The notes under the pieces are model-generated. The model was given only the letters and a program-made list of their open reading frames with translations. It ran no database searches and had not been told where the DNA came from. From positions 496,001 through 560,000 of the forward strand of contig NZ_CP109446.1 of assembly GCF_036227265.1 (NCBI RefSeq): a DNA stretch of 64,000 nucleotides, in the 5' to 3' direction. The DNA comes from Streptomyces sp. NBC_01476. Its GTDB lineage: Bacteria; Actinomycetota; Actinomycetes; Streptomycetales; Streptomycetaceae. Position numbers and translations under genes: made by a program. Shown piece after piece: positions 53,113-63,790 of the stretch (its first letter is position 1; each line of letters starts with the position of its first letter).

Positions 53113-55485
53113 ATGTCCCGCGTGCCCAAGGCGCCCGGCCACGACGAACTGCGCACCCTGGACGCCCACTGGCGGGCGGCGAACTATCTCGCGGTGGGCC
53201 AGATCTATCTGATGGCCAACCCGCTGCTGACCGAACCGCTGCGCCGCGAACACATCAAACCGCGGCTGCTCGGCCACTGGGGCACCTCCCCGGGGCTGAA
53301 CCTGGTGCACACCCACCTCAACCGGGTGATCAGAGCCCGTGACCTGGACGCGATCTGCATCTGGGGCCCCGGTCACGGCGGTCCCGCGGTCGTCGCCAAC
53401 TCCTGGCTCGACGGCACCTACACCCAGACCTATCCGGACATCACCCAGGACGCGGCCGGGATGGGGCGGCTCTTCAAGCAGTTCTCCTTCCCCGGCGGCA
53501 TCCCCTCCCATGTCGCGCCCGAGACACCCGGCTCCATCCACGAGGGCGGCGAGCTGGGGTACTCCCTCTCGCATGCCTACGGCGCCGCGCTCGACAACCC
53601 GGATCTCCTCGTCGCCTGCGTGATCGGCGACGGCGAGGCGGAGACCGGACCGCTGGCCACCTCCTGGCACGGCAACAAGTTCCTCGACCCGGTGCACGAC
53701 GGCGCCGTCCTGCCGATCCTGCACCTCAACGGCTACAAGATCGCCAACCCGGCTGTCCTGGCCCGCCTGGCCGAGGACGAGCTGGACGAACTGCTGCGCG
53801 GCTACGGCCACGATCCGATCCATGTCACCGGCGACCACCCGCTGACCGTGCACCGCACGATGGCGGTCGCGATGGACACCGCCCTGGACCGTATCGCCGC
53901 CTTCCAGCGCGCGGCCCGCACCCGGGGCGCCACCGAGCGGCCCCGCTGGCCGGTGATCGTGCTGCGCACCCCCAAGGGCTGGACCGGCCCGGCCGAGGTG
54001 GACGGGCTGCCGGTGGAGAACACCTGGCGGGCCCACCAGGTGCCGCTCTCCGGCGTCAGGGACAACCCCGAGCACCTGCGCCAGCTGGAGGCGTGGCTGC
54101 GCTCGTACCGGCCCGACGAACTCTTCGACGCCGACGGCCGGCCCCTCCCCCAGGTGCTGGCCTACCTGCCGGCGGGTGAGCGCAGGCTCGGCGCCAATCC
54201 GCACGCCAACGGCGGCCTGCTCCGGCGCGACCTGCCGGTGCCCGCACTGGAGCGCTTCGCGGTGCCCGTGGACTCCCCCGGCGCCACGGCGCACGAGCCG
54301 ACCCGGGTGCTGGGGGATCTGCTCGAACAGCTCATGAAGGACACCGCGGACCGGCGTGACTTCCGGATCGTCGGCCCGGACGAGACCGCCTCCAATCGGC
54401 TCGACGCGGTGTACGAGGCGTCCGGCAAGGCGTGGCAGGCCCGCACGCTGCCGGTGGACGAGCACCTCGACCCGCACGGCCGGGTGATGGAGATCCTCTC
54501 CGAGCACACCTGCCAGGGCTGGCTCGAGGGCTATCTGCTCACCGGCCGGCACGGGCTGTTCTCCTGCTACGAGGCCTTCGTGCACATCGTGGACTCGATG
54601 GTGAACCAGCACGTCAAGTGGCTGCGCACCACCCGTTCCCTGCCCTGGCGCCGCCCCATCGCGTCGCTGAACTACCTGCTCACCTCGCATGTGTGGCGGC
54701 AGGACCACAACGGCTTCTCGCACCAGGACCCCGGCTTCATCGACCACGTCCTCAACAAGTCGCCGGAGGTCGTCCGGGTCTATCTGCCGCCGGACGCCAA
54801 CACCCTGCTGTCGGTGGCCGAACACGTCCTGCTGTCCAAGGACTATGTGAATGTCGTGGTGGCCGGGAAGCAGCCCTCCTTCGACTGGCTGTCCCTGGAC
54901 GCCGCCCGGTCGCACTGCGCCCGGGGCGCCGGCATCTGGGACTGGGCGGGCACCGAGGACGGCACCCGCGAGCCCGATGTGGTGCTGGCCTGCGCCGGGG
55001 ACGTCCCCACCCTGGAGGTGCTGGCGGCGGCGCAGCTGCTGCGGCGGCACCTGCCGGAGCTGGCGGTACGGGTGGTCAACGTGGTGGACCTGGCCCGGCT
55101 GCTGCCGCAGGAGGAGCACCCGCACGGGATGCCCGCCGCGAACTTCGACGCGCTCTTCACCGCCGACAAGCCGGTGATCTTCGCCTATCACGGCTATCCG
55201 TGGCTGATCCACCGGCTCGCCTACCGCCGTACCGGCCACGACAACCTGCACGTCCGCGGCTACAAGGAGATCGGCACCACCACCACGCCCTTCGACATGG
55301 TGCTGCGCAACGACCTGGACCGCTACCGGCTGGTGATGGACGTCATCGACCGGGTGCCGGGTCTGGCGGTACGGGCGGCGCCGGTACGGCAGTTGATGGA
55401 AGATGTGCGGCTGCGGCACCACTCCTGGATCCGCGAGTACGGCACCGACCTGCCGGAGGTGGCCGACTGGCACTGGGAGGGCTGA
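53113..55485 (+). CDS. xfp: Xylulose-5-phosphate/fructose-6-phosphate phosphoketolase
   Basis: The 790-residue ThDP enzyme is the usual phosphoketolase length. [29 protein letters not shown] (ThDP-Mg site), [19 protein letters not shown] and [15 protein letters not shown] are visible. It splits xylulose-5-P or fructose-6-P with phosphate to give acetyl phosphate. ATG 53113 has GGAGG five bases ahead; GTG 53068 is possible but poorer. It lies downstream of the DeoR regulator and upstream of transhydrogenase genes. Confidence 0.95.
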   Translation: MSRVPKAPGHDELRTLDAHWRAANYLAVGQIYLMANPLLTEPLRREHIKPRLLGHWGTSPGLNLVHTHLNRVIRARDLDAICIWGPGHGGPAVVANSWLDGTYTQTYPDITQDAAGMGRLFKQFSFPGGIPSHVAPETPGSIHEGGELGYSLSHAYGAALDNPDLLVACVIGDGEAETGPLATSWHGNKFLDPVHDGAVLPILHLNGYKIANPAVLARLAEDELDELLRGYGHDPIHVTGDHPLTVHRTMAVAMDTALDRIAAFQRAARTRGATERPRWPVIVLRTPKGWTGPAEVDGLPVENTWRAHQVPLSGVRDNPEHLRQLEAWLRSYRPDELFDADGRPLPQVLAYLPAGERRLGANPHANGGLLRRDLPVPALERFAVPVDSPGATAHEPTRVLGDLLEQLMKDTADRRDFRIVGPDETASNRLDAVYEASGKAWQARTLPVDEHLDPHGRVMEILSEHTCQGWLEGYLLTGRHGLFSCYEAFVHIVDSMVNQHVKWLRTTRSLPWRRPIASLNYLLTSHVWRQDHNGFSHQDPGFIDHVLNKSPEVVRVYLPPDANTLLSVAEHVLLSKDYVNVVVAGKQPSFDWLSLDAARSHCARGAGIWDWAGTEDGTREPDVVLACAGDVPTLEVLAAAQLLRRHLPELAVRVVNVVDLARLLPQEEHPHGMPAANFDALFTADKPVIFAYHGYPWLIHRLAYRRTGHDNLHVRGYKEIGTTTTPFDMVLRNDLDRYRLVMDVIDRVPGLAVRAAPVRQLMEDVRLRHHSWIREYGTDLPEVADWHWEG

Positions 55486-55702
55486 CCGCGGCAGGGGCGA
55501 CAGGAGCGGGCACGGACCGTGCGAGCGGCACGGAGGGCATGGACGACACGGACGGACGGCACGACCGGACGGCACACGGGCCGATCTTCGGCGTCGGAGA
55601 CTTGTGCGGCGGGGCGGGCTCGTTCAGTGTCTTCTGGGTGTGTCCTGCACCCTGTTCACATCCCGGTTCCGGCTACCCCATTGTCAGGTGAGAGGGATAA
55701 CG

Positions 55703-57244
55703 ATGTCAGATTCAGCTCCACAGCAGGTCGGTGTCGCCGCCGAATCGACCGCCGGGGAGACCCGCGTCGCGGCCACCCCGGCGACCGTCCGTCAGATCAT
55801 CGCCCTCGGCTATGACGTGGTGGTCGAATCAGGGGCCGGTACGGCCTCGGGGTTCACCGACGACGCCTATGTTCAGGCCGGGGCCCGGATCGGCGAGGCG
55901 TGGCGGGCCGATGTCGTGCTGAAGGTGAACGCGCCCTCACGGGAGGAGGCCGGGCGACTGCGGGAGGGCGCGACCCTGGTGGGGCTGATCAGCCCGGGGC
56001 TCGATCCCGGTCTGGTGGAGGAGCTGGCCCGGCGGCCGATCACCGTGCTGGCCATGGACGCGGTACCGCGGATCTCCCGGGCCCAGTCCCTTGATGTGCT
56101 CAGCTCGATGGCGAACATCGCCGGCTACCGGGCGGTGATCGAGGCCGCGCATGTCTTCGGGCGGTTCTTCACCGGACAGGTCACCGCGGCGGGCAAGGTC
56201 CCGCCGGCGAAGGTCCTGGTGGCGGGGGCGGGTGTCGCAGGACTGGCCGCGATCGGGGCGGCCAGCAGTCTGGGGGCGGTGGTGCGGGCCACCGACCCGC
56301 GTCCGGAGGTGGCCGACCAGGTGCGGTCGCTGGGCGGTGAGTTCCTGGCCGTCGAGGTGGCCCAGGAGTCGGCGGGCGACGGTTACGCCAGGGCGACCTC
56401 CGAGGCGTACGACCGGCGGGCCGCGGAGATCTACCGCGAGCAGGCGGCCGATGTGGACGTGGTCATCACCACGGCGCTGATCCCGGGGCGGCCGGCGCCG
56501 AGGCTGCTGACCGCGGAGGACGTGGCGAGCATGAAGCCGGGCAGCGTCATCGTGGACATGGCGGCGGCGCAGGGCGGCAATGTGGCCGGCACGGTCGCCG
56601 GCAAGGCGGTCGTCACCGACAACGGGGTGACCATCATCGGCTACACCGATCTCGCCGGGCGGCTGCCCGCACAGGCGTCGCAGCTGTACGGCACGAACCT
56701 GGTCAATCTGCTGAAGCTGCTCACGCCGGAGAAGGACGGGCGGGTGCACCTGGACTTCGACGACGTGGTGCAGCGGTCGGTGACCGTGGTCAGGGACGGC
56801 GCGAAGACCTGGCCACCGCCGCCGGTGCAGGTGTCGGCCGCCCCGCCGGCCGGACCGGCGCCCGCGCCGCCGGCCCCCGCGGCGCCGAAGCCGGGCCTGT
56901 CCGCGGCGGCGCGCTTCTCGCTGATCGGCCTCGGCATGGTCGCGCTCTTCTTGCTGATCGCCTTCTCCCCCGCCCAACTCGCCGAGAACTTCACGGTGTT
57001 CGTACTGGCGGTGGTCATCGGCTACTACGTGATCGGCAAGGTGCACCACGCGCTGCACACCCCGCTGATGTCGGTCACCAACGCGATCTCCGGGATCGTG
57101 GTCATCGGGGCGCTGCTGCAGATCGGGCACGACCGGACGGCGGTCACCGTGCTGTCGTTCGTGGCGATCCTGCTGACCAGCATCAACATCTTCGGCGGTT
57201 TCGCCGTCACCCGCCGCATGCTCAGCATGTTCTCGAAGGACTGA
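55703..57244 (+). CDS. pntA: NAD(P) transhydrogenase subunit alpha
   Basis: The 513-residue protein has an NAD-binding domain I (about residues 8-375, with [22 protein letters not shown] split at about 173 and the loop [14 protein letters not shown]), a Pro/Ala linker (about 378-395), then three to four membrane helices (about 405-500). It corresponds to fused PntA alpha1-alpha2. It couples hydride transfer between NADH and NADP+ to proton flow in the membrane. GAGAGGG lies before ATG. PntB follows after 10 bp. Confidence 0.93.
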   Translation: MSDSAPQQVGVAAESTAGETRVAATPATVRQIIALGYDVVVESGAGTASGFTDDAYVQAGARIGEAWRADVVLKVNAPSREEAGRLREGATLVGLISPGLDPGLVEELARRPITVLAMDAVPRISRAQSLDVLSSMANIAGYRAVIEAAHVFGRFFTGQVTAAGKVPPAKVLVAGAGVAGLAAIGAASSLGAVVRATDPRPEVADQVRSLGGEFLAVEVAQESAGDGYARATSEAYDRRAAEIYREQAADVDVVITTALIPGRPAPRLLTAEDVASMKPGSVIVDMAAAQGGNVAGTVAGKAVVTDNGVTIIGYTDLAGRLPAQASQLYGTNLVNLLKLLTPEKDGRVHLDFDDVVQRSVTVVRDGAKTWPPPPVQVSAAPPAGPAPAPPAPAAPKPGLSAAARFSLIGLGMVALFLLIAFSPAQLAENFTVFVLAVVIGYYVIGKVHHALHTPLMSVTNAISGIVVIGALLQIGHDRTAVTVLSFVAILLTSINIFGGFAVTRRMLSMFSKD

Positions 57245-57254
57245 GGCCGACCCC

Positions 57255-58730
57255 ATGAACGCCAGTACAGCAACGCAGTCCGCGGACGTCGTCGCCGCGC
57301 TGCTCTTCATCCTGAGCCTGGCCGGACTCTCCCAGCACCGCACCTCGCGCGCCGGCGTGGTGTTCGGGGCCTGCGGCATGGCGCTGGCGCTGATCGCCAC
57401 CGTCATCTTCGCCTCCCGTTCGGTCTCCGGCACCACCGTGGCACTGATCCTGGTCGCCATGGCGATCGGCGCGGCGCTCGGCCTGTGGCGGGCCCGCGAG
57501 GTGGCGATGACGGGCATGCCGGAACTCATCGCGGTCCTGCACAGCTTCGTCGGCCTGGCCGCGGTCCTGGTCGGCTGGAACAGCTACCTGGAGGTCGAGG
57601 CACACGGCTCGGCGCAGACCGCGATCGCCCACGATCTGCTGCGGATCCACCACGCCGAGGTGTTCATCGGCATCTTCATCGGCGCGGTGACCTTCACCGG
57701 TTCGCTGATCGCCTTCCTCAAGCTGTCGGCGCGGATCAAGTCCCGGCCGCTGATGCTGCCGGGCAAGAACCTGCTCAACCTCGGCGCACTGGCCGCCTTT
57801 GTGGCGCTGACCGTCTGGTTCGCGGTGAGTCCTGGGCTGGGGCTGATGATCGCCGTCACCGCGCTGGCGCTGCTGCTCGGCTGGCACCTGGTGGCATCCA
57901 TCGGCGGCGGCGACATGCCGGTGGTGGTCTCCATGCTCAACAGCTACTCGGGCTGGGCGGCCGCGGCGGCGGGCTTCCTGCTCAACAACAACCTGCTGAT
58001 CGTCACGGGCGCGCTGGTCGGCTCCTCCGGTGCCTATCTGTCGTACATCATGTGCAAGGCGATGAACCGGTCCTTCATCTCGGTGATCGCCGGCGGCTTC
58101 GGCATCGAAGCCCCGGCGAGCGGCGACACGGAGCAGGGCGAGCACCGGGAGACCACCGCGGCGGAGACGGCGGCACTGCTGGAGAGCGCCGAGTCGGTGA
58201 TCATCACCCCGGGCTACGGCATGGCGGTGGCCCAGGCCCAGCACCCGGTGGCCGAACTGACCAGGGCGCTGCGGGAGCGGGGCGTCGAGGTGCGCTTCGG
58301 TGTGCATCCGGTCGCCGGACGGCTGCCGGGCCACATGAATGTGCTGCTGGCCGAGGCGAAAGTGCCGTACGACGTGGTGCTGGAGATGGACGAGATCAAC
58401 GACGACTTCGCCCGCACCTCGGTGGTCCTGGTCATCGGCGCCAACGACACGGTGAACCCGGCGGCGATGGAGGACCCCGGCAGCCCGATCGCCGGGATGC
58501 CGGTGCTGCGGGTGTGGGAGGCGGAGCAGGTGATCGTCTTCAAGCGCTCGATGGCGTCGGGCTACGCGGGTGTGCAGAACCCGCTCTTCTTCCGGGAGAA
58601 CACCCGGATGCTCTTCGGCGACGCCCGGCAGAGCGTGGAGGACATCCTGCGGGCGCTGACCCCGCGGGCGCCCGGCTCGGCGGAAGCGGACGCCCGGTCC
58701 CGTACCGCGCAGGCGGCTTCGGCCGGCTGA
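57255..58730 (+). CDS. pntB: NAD(P) transhydrogenase subunit beta
   Basis: The 491-residue protein has eight or nine membrane helices (to about 270) and a C-terminal NADP-binding domain III (about 310-470) with [16 protein letters not shown] and the [12 protein letters not shown] block, both typical. It forms the proton channel and NADP(H) site with PntA. The pair supplies NADPH for biosynthesis. A perfect hairpin follows. Confidence 0.94.
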   Translation: MNASTATQSADVVAALLFILSLAGLSQHRTSRAGVVFGACGMALALIATVIFASRSVSGTTVALILVAMAIGAALGLWRAREVAMTGMPELIAVLHSFVGLAAVLVGWNSYLEVEAHGSAQTAIAHDLLRIHHAEVFIGIFIGAVTFTGSLIAFLKLSARIKSRPLMLPGKNLLNLGALAAFVALTVWFAVSPGLGLMIAVTALALLLGWHLVASIGGGDMPVVVSMLNSYSGWAAAAAGFLLNNNLLIVTGALVGSSGAYLSYIMCKAMNRSFISVIAGGFGIEAPASGDTEQGEHRETTAAETAALLESAESVIITPGYGMAVAQAQHPVAELTRALRERGVEVRFGVHPVAGRLPGHMNVLLAEAKVPYDVVLEMDEINDDFARTSVVLVIGANDTVNPAAMEDPGSPIAGMPVLRVWEAEQVIVFKRSMASGYAGVQNPLFFRENTRMLFGDARQSVEDILRALTPRAPGSAEADARSRTAQAASAG

Positions 58731-58759
58731 GCCGCGGCCGCCGGTGGCCGGCGCACCTG

Positions 58760-58801
58760 CCGCCGGGACCCCGCCGCTGGGTGCGGGCGGGGTCCCGGCG
58801 G
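58760..58801. terminator. Bidirectional terminator
   Basis: CCGCCGGGACCCCGCC (58760-58775) pairs perfectly with 58786-58801, 16 bp, loop of 10 nt, between pntB and the convergent alpha-galactosidase. Confidence 0.8.
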
Positions 58802-58818
58802 ACCGCCGCGGGCGCCGG

Positions 58819-60852
58819 TCAGGAGCAGGTGATCCGCGGGTCGGCCCAGTCCGCGTGGTCGCTGTCGTTGCCGTCGCCGCCGTCGGTGACGACGAGCTGG
58901 ACGGTCTGCACGCCGGTGAGGCCGGCGTGCAGGGTCCTGGCGCCGGCCGCGTGGTCGAGGACCCCGCTGTCGGCGACCTTGGTGCCGTCGGCGGTGATCT
59001 GGAAGTCGACGGTCCCCTTGCCGTTCTTCTCGTCGTCCACGCCGACGGTGGTGTCCAGGGTGCTGCACAGGCCGCCGAGTTCGTAGGTCACGGTGCTCGG
59101 GGCGTTGGTGCCGAGGCCCTTGGCGTACACCGTGCCGCTGATGGTGATCGGGTGGCCGTCACCGGCCGCGGTCTCGCCGTTGCTCTGGTCCTTCTCGACC
59201 GGTCCCCACCCGTTGGTGGCGGCGGTCCAGCCCAGATCGCTGAGGTAGCTGGTCCCGGCCGGGGGCGGTACGAAGACGGTGACGCTGCCGGTCAGCGGGA
59301 CCGTCACGGTCTTCTTGCCGAGCAGGGCGCGGTAGCTCACCGTGCCGTCGAGCGGGTAGCTGCCCGGTGCGGTGCCCGCCGGGACGGTGACCTTCCAGGG
59401 GGTCTTGAGCGACGCGCCGCCCAGCAGGAGCAGGCTGCTGCCGGAGCCGGCCGGCTTCACCGTCCAGCCGCCGGGGGCGGTCAGCTTCACGCTGACCTTG
59501 GTCGCGGGCAGTGTGCCGAGGTTGGTGACATAGCTGGACAACTGCGCGGTCTGCCCGGGCTGGATGTGTGTCGCCGCGCCGGTCACCCCGGTGTCGAGCA
59601 GCGGCGGGTTCGCCAGCGAGGTCACCGCGGACAGCGCGCTGCCGCTGATCCGCAGCAGGACGGTGCCGTGCGCGGGCACGGTCGCGGCCAGTGTGCCGGA
59701 GCTCTGGTAGTCGGTGTGCGACCACAGGTCGCGGACGGCGTACCCGGCCCGCTTGGGCAGACCGGCCGCGGTGGCGGTGGTGGAGATCCGCTGCGCCGTG
59801 TCACCGGAGTTGAACAGCGCCACCGCGCGGTCGCCGCCGGTCAGCTTCTTGTCCAGTACGTAGGTGTCGCCGGTCTGCGCAAGGACGGTGGCCTGCGCGC
59901 CCAGCGGGTCCTGGTCGAGGGCGATGACGTCCTTGTTGCCGAGGATGGCCAGCGTCTCGGGGGTGGCCTTGCGCAGGTCGGTGCCGATGAGCAGCGGGGA
60001 GTCCATCATCGACCAGAGCGAGAAGTGCGAGCGGTACTCGGTGTCGGTCATGCCGCCGTTGCCGACTTCCAGCATGTCCGGGTCGTTCCAGTGGCCCGGG
60101 CCGGCGTACGGGGCCAGCGGCAGGTTGCTCTTGGTGATGCTGAGCATGCTGGCCCAGTTGTCGCTGATGTCGCCGGTGGTGCGCCAGGAGTTGCCGATGT
60201 CGGCGCCCCACTCCCAGGGGTTCTGCTGGCCCCACTCGCAGAGCGAGTAGACGATCGGCCGGCCGGTCGCCGCGAGCGCGTCGCGCATGGCGGAGTACCG
60301 GTTGATGAAGTCCTGCCGGGTGCCGTCGCTGTTGTTGTTGCAGTTGTCGTACTTGAGGTAGTCCACGCCCCAGTCGGCGAACGACTGCGCGTCGGTGGTC
60401 TCGTGGCCGAGGCTGCCCGGGTACCCGGCGCAGGTGGCGGTGCCCGCGTCCTCGTAGATGCCCAGCTTCAGGCCCTTGGAGTGCACATAGTCCGCGGTGC
60501 CCTTGATGCCGTCGGGGAACTTCACCGGGTCGGGGACCAGCCTGCCCTGCGCGTCCCGGGTGTGCGTCATCCAGCAGTCGTCGATGTTGACGTACGTGTA
60601 CCCGGCGGCCTTCAGCCCGGAGGTCACGAAGTAGTCGGCGGTCTGCTCGATCAGCTGCTCGCTCACATCGCAGCCGAACGCGTTCCAGTCGTTGAAGCCC
60701 ATGGGGGGTGTCGTGGCGAGACCGTTGTCGAGGGCGGCGGCCGGGGTGGCGGTCGCCACCACGCCCGCGGTGACGGCCACGGCGCCGAGCCCGCCGCTCC
60801 ACACGACGGCGGCGGTCACACAGGCGAGCAGCCTGCGGACAGGTCTTGGCAT
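58819..60852 (-). CDS. Secreted GH27 alpha-galactosidase with NPCBM domain
   Basis: The 677-residue protein has a Sec signal (to about residue 40), then a GH27 barrel (about 42-315). TTPPMGFNDWNAFGCD opens it, YLKYDNC carries the nucleophile D169, and WRTTGDISDNW carries acid/base D228. A beta-domain (about 320-400), a NEW3-like domain (about 405-505) and a C-terminal NPCBM module (about 525-677) follow. It releases galactose from alpha-galactosides outside the cell. AGAGGAA precedes ATG 60852. A TTGACT -35 lies at 60961-60966. Confidence 0.92.
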   Translation of the reverse strand: MPRPVRRLLACVTAAVVWSGGLGAVAVTAGVVATATPAAALDNGLATTPPMGFNDWNAFGCDVSEQLIEQTADYFVTSGLKAAGYTYVNIDDCWMTHTRDAQGRLVPDPVKFPDGIKGTADYVHSKGLKLGIYEDAGTATCAGYPGSLGHETTDAQSFADWGVDYLKYDNCNNNSDGTRQDFINRYSAMRDALAATGRPIVYSLCEWGQQNPWEWGADIGNSWRTTGDISDNWASMLSITKSNLPLAPYAGPGHWNDPDMLEVGNGGMTDTEYRSHFSLWSMMDSPLLIGTDLRKATPETLAILGNKDVIALDQDPLGAQATVLAQTGDTYVLDKKLTGGDRAVALFNSGDTAQRISTTATAAGLPKRAGYAVRDLWSHTDYQSSGTLAATVPAHGTVLLRISGSALSAVTSLANPPLLDTGVTGAATHIQPGQTAQLSSYVTNLGTLPATKVSVKLTAPGGWTVKPAGSGSSLLLLGGASLKTPWKVTVPAGTAPGSYPLDGTVSYRALLGKKTVTVPLTGSVTVFVPPPAGTSYLSDLGWTAATNGWGPVEKDQSNGETAAGDGHPITISGTVYAKGLGTNAPSTVTYELGGLCSTLDTTVGVDDEKNGKGTVDFQITADGTKVADSGVLDHAAGARTLHAGLTGVQTVQLVVTDGGDGNDSDHADWADPRITCS

Positions 60853-61232
60853 GGGGGTTCCTCTGCTCGTGGTGTCGGTGAGTGCGGGCGTCAGCGGCGC
60901 TCGCGGCAACGGACGCGGGCATGCGGAAGTTGTGCGGATCCGCGATGATGCGCCGTTCTAAGTCAACGGAAGGAAACAGAGTCGAGCATTCCCGCTCACC
61001 GCGAAACCGTAGGAGCCGCCTCGGTGATTTACAAGGCCCGTGCACGTAATGGTTGGCGGGGCCTCAGGTGAGCGAGTGCGGCCGCGCGACACGGGAGTTG
61101 GGCCGGCACCGGGCTCCGGCCGCCACCGCGGGACGACGAAGGCCGGGCCCGGCGGCGTCGCGGGGCCCGGCCTCGGGCCGGCCGGAGGAAGGGGGTGCGA
61201 TGGGGGGCTGACGGCCGGTCAGCGGGGTCCGG
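60853..61232. other. 380-bp intergenic region
   Basis: This is an AT-richer promoter region of the alpha-galactosidase near 60935-61055, including a TTGACT -35 candidate (60961-60966, minus strand). The HxlR terminator is at 61140-61173. No gene was found. Confidence 0.5.
61140..61173 (-). terminator. Terminator hairpin downstream of HxlR gene
   Basis: AGGCCGGGCCC (61140-61150) pairs with 61163-61173, 11 bp, loop of 12 nt, 60 bp after the HxlR stop. Confidence 0.6.
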
Positions 61233-61586
61233 TCACGGCCGGGCGGAGTCGTCCGGGAGCGGGATCCAGCGGTGGGACCAGGCCACCACCGCTTCCAGCA
61301 CCGGGCCGAGTTCGCGGCCCTTCTCGGTGAGGTGGTACTCGATCTGCGCCGGGCCCGCCGCGCCCACCCGGCGTTCGAGCAGCTCGTTCTCCTCCAGGAC
61401 ACGGAGCCGCTGGGCGAGCATGGTGTCGCTGAGCCCGGGCACGGCCGCCTTGATCCGGGCGAACCGGTGGTGGCCGGTGAAGACGGCGCGCAGGATGGCG
61501 CCGGTCCACCGGCCGCCGATCAGCTCGATGGCGGAGTGGAACCGCACGCAGACCCGGTGGATCTCGGCAATGGACTCTTCGGACAC
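61233..61586 (-). CDS. HxlR family transcriptional regulator
   Basis: The 117-residue winged-helix protein has IGGRWTGAILRAVFTGHHRFARI at about residues 23-45 (only key part of the HTH) and LSDTMLAQRLRVLEENELLERR. C13 (HRVCVRF) lies where redox-sensing HxlR proteins have a sensing cysteine. The GTG start at 61586 follows the FMN reductase stop by 17 bp, so both form one operon. It probably senses quinone or aldehyde stress. Confidence 0.9.
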   Translation of the reverse strand: MSEESIAEIHRVCVRFHSAIELIGGRWTGAILRAVFTGHHRFARIKAAVPGLSDTMLAQRLRVLEENELLERRVGAAGPAQIEYHLTEKGRELGPVLEAVVAWSHRWIPLPDDSARP

Positions 61587-61603
61587 CTGGAGACCCCCGT
61601 CGG

Positions 61604-62197
61604 CTACGCGCCCTTCGGCGATTCTGCCAGAGCCGGGCGCAGCGGGCGCAGCGCCTCCTCGACCCGTACCAGTTCGTCCAGCATCGACTTGGCCGCGGCG
61701 GTCAGCACCTCATTGGGGACCAGGCCCTCCTCCTCGTCCAGGAACTGGTGGACGAAGGGGATGCTGACCGCCTCGAAGACCGGTGTCATCTTCAGCGTCG
61801 TGACGACCTGCTTGATCATCTGCACGGCACGGGTGCCGGCCGAGACCCCGCCGTAGCTGACGAAGCCGACCGGCTTGTACTTCCACTCGTTGTGGAGGTA
61901 GTCGATGGCGTTCTTCAACTCGGCGTTGTAGCCGTAGTTGTACTCGGGCATGACGAAGACGAAGGCGTCCACCGCGCCGACCAGGGCACTCCAGTCGCGG
62001 GTGTGCTGGTGGGTGTAGTTGCCGAACCGCGGGTGGTTGGGCTCGTTCATGAACGGCAGTGCGACCTCGGCCAGGTCGATCAGCTCGACCTCCGCGAAGC
62101 CCGCGTGGGCGCGCGCCTCCCCTTCGAACCACTGGGCGACGGGCAGCCCCACGCGCCCGGGCCTGGTGCTCGCCACAATGATTCCCAGCTTCGCCAT
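61604..62197 (-). CDS. NADPH-dependent FMN reductase (NAD(P)H quinone/azoreductase type)
   Basis: The 197-residue flavodoxin-like protein has IIVASTRPGRVGLPVAQWF near residues 6-24 (phosphate-binding loop STRPGRVG) and MPEYNYGYNAELKNAID near 83-99 (FMN site). It reduces FMN or quinones. Promoter region contains an inverted repeat at 62264-62278. The HxlR gene follows. Confidence 0.92.
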   Translation of the reverse strand: MAKLGIIVASTRPGRVGLPVAQWFEGEARAHAGFAEVELIDLAEVALPFMNEPNHPRFGNYTHQHTRDWSALVGAVDAFVFVMPEYNYGYNAELKNAIDYLHNEWKYKPVGFVSYGGVSAGTRAVQMIKQVVTTLKMTPVFEAVSIPFVHQFLDEEEGLVPNEVLTAAAKSMLDELVRVEEALRPLRPALAESPKGA

Positions 62198-62582
62198 TGC
62201 GTGCTCCTTCAGCAGTACGGATGACGGGTCGTCGTGCTCGCCTCCGCACGGAGAGGAGCGGCGCTAAGAATAACTTAGTGACCTTGGAGCCGGTGCGCCC
62301 ACCCCCTCCCGGCCACACCCGGCCACCGACATCGCACCGGACGGACACCGAAAAGCGCCCATAACGCGCATAATTCCCTCACCGGGTTCATCCGGTCACC
62401 GGGTTCACCGGGTCCGCCGGGTCCGCCGGGTCCGTCCGCTCCTTTCCCGCCTGGAGGTCGCCATCGCCGCCGCGCCGTCCGGGCACCGGCCCGGTGGGGA
62501 ACCGCCGTCGTGGAAGCGGTGGCCGGCCGGGTGGCGGGCACGCGCGGCGCACCTGCGGCAGGCCGCGGAGCGGCGGTTCCCG
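62198..62582. other. 385-bp region between FMN reductase and BrkB-like gene
   Basis: It holds the HxlR operator candidate, AT-rich sequence at 62355-62380, and a short run of GGGTTCACC/GGGTCCGCC-type repeats at 62382-62430. From 62463 the BrkB-like frame is open without a standard start, so the gene may begin here. Confidence 0.45.
62264..62278 (-). promoter_or_regulatory. Inverted repeat CTAAG-AATAA-CTTAG
   Basis: This perfect 5-bp-arm palindrome lies 67 bp upstream of the FMN reductase start. HxlR regulators bind such short AT-rich palindromes, so it is a likely autoregulatory operator. Confidence 0.55.
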
Positions 62583-63500
62583 GTGATCACCGAACTCACC
62601 GCGCGGCTGCTCTCGGTGAACCTGCTGGACGCCGCCACCCGGCTGGCCGCGCAGCTCTTCCTCACCGCGGTCCCGCTGATGTTCGTGGTCGCAGCACTCG
62701 CCCCCAAGGGCGTACGGGACCAGCTGGTGACCTCCGCGCGGGACCTGTTCGGGCTCTCCGGGGCCTCGCAGGAGCAACTGCGGCAGGTCTACGCGCGGGG
62801 CGACGACGAGACCGAGGCGATCCGGCAGACCACCGGCGTGGTGGGCTCACTGGTGGCGCTGCTGTCGGCCACCGCCAGCAGCCGGGCGATGGCCCGGGTG
62901 TGCGAACGCGCCTGGCGGCTGCCGCGGGCGGCGACCCGGGTGGCGGTGTGGCGCTGGTTCGTGTGGATCGTGGCCTGGCTCGGGGTGCTGGTGCTGCAGG
63001 GCCCGCTGCGGCACGGCCTCGGAGCCGGGCTCTGGCTCGGGGTGCCGCTGATCCTGCTGGTGGACACCGGCGTGTGGTGGTGGACGCAGCATCTGCTGCT
63101 CAGCAAGCGCATGCCGTGGCCGCCCCTGCTGCCCGGCGCGGTGCTCACCGCGCTGGCGATGACCGCGCTCTCCGTCACCGCCCGGATCTACATGCCGATG
63201 GCCCTCAACCGGAGCCTGGCCGCGTACGGATCGCTCGGCTCGGTCTTCACCCTGCTCTCGTGGCTGATCGCGATCTGCGCGGTGATCACCTTCACCATCA
63301 CCGCGGGCGCGGTGCTGGCCACCGAGCCGCCCCTGGGTCCGCTCCTCGACCCCGCCGGGCCGCCGGAGGGCGGCCAGGGGGACGTCTCCACCGGCCGGAC
63401 CGACACGGCCGGTGGAGCCGGCACGGCCGACCGGACCGGCCGGACGGGCACGGGCGGCCGGGAACCACGTGCCGGCCGCGGCGTCCGCAGGACCAGGTGA
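62583..63500 (+). CDS. BrkB/YihY-like membrane protein
   Basis: The protein has 305 residues from GTG 62583, with at least five hydrophobic helices and YGSLGSVFTLLSWLIAICAV near the end; this last block resembles the BrkB/YihY family. The tail is Gly/Thr/Arg-rich. No ATG, GTG or TTG lies in frame upstream, yet the frame stays open to 62361. GGAGG (62453-62457) precedes an in-frame ATC at 62463, and a CTG lies at 62451. The true N-terminus may be up to 40 residues longer. The function is unknown; export or membrane integrity was proposed for the family. Confidence 0.72.
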   Translation: MITELTARLLSVNLLDAATRLAAQLFLTAVPLMFVVAALAPKGVRDQLVTSARDLFGLSGASQEQLRQVYARGDDETEAIRQTTGVVGSLVALLSATASSRAMARVCERAWRLPRAATRVAVWRWFVWIVAWLGVLVLQGPLRHGLGAGLWLGVPLILLVDTGVWWWTQHLLLSKRMPWPPLLPGAVLTALAMTALSVTARIYMPMALNRSLAAYGSLGSVFTLLSWLIAICAVITFTITAGAVLATEPPLGPLLDPAGPPEGGQGDVSTGRTDTAGGAGTADRTGRTGTGGREPRAGRGVRRTR

Positions 63501-63519
63501 GACAACACCGGCCCCGCTA

Positions 63520-63535
63520 TCGCACACACGTTCGA
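63520..63535 (+). promoter_or_regulatory. LexA-type SOS box
   Basis: TCGCACACACGTTCGA matches the actinobacterial SOS box TCGAAC-N4-GTTCGA at 11 of 12 defined positions. It lies 22 bp before the next small gene start. Confidence 0.65.
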
Positions 63536-63556
63536 ATGTGTGCCAGAATCGCTCCC

Positions 63557-63790
63557 ATGCCCCTCCTCGCCTTCCCCGACGACCTCCTCCAGGCGCAGCG
63601 CGACTGGTACGCCACCTACCGCGAACTGGCCGGAAACGGAGCCGGCGGCACGCAGACCACCGTCCTGCGGCGGCGGCTGGTCAGGCTCTCCGTGCGGATC
63701 ACCGCGCATCCGTTCTGGGCGACCGTGCCCGACGTCGCACCGGCCGCCCGGATGGCACTGAAGGAAATGGCGTGGACCGAGGGGCCGTGA
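63557..63790 (+). CDS. Small conserved-type protein behind SOS box
   Basis: The 77-residue protein is rich in Arg and Ala with DLLQAQRDWYATYRELAG as a helix near residues 9-26 and RRRLVRLSVRITAHPFW near 42-58. No named family was recognised, but the sequence looks like a globular helical protein rather than shadow. An in-frame ATG at 63536 abuts the SOS box, and ATG 63557 is preferred. If LexA controls it, it could be a DNA-damage response protein. Confidence 0.6.
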   Translation: MPLLAFPDDLLQAQRDWYATYRELAGNGAGGTQTTVLRRRLVRLSVRITAHPFWATVPDVAPAARMALKEMAWTEGP

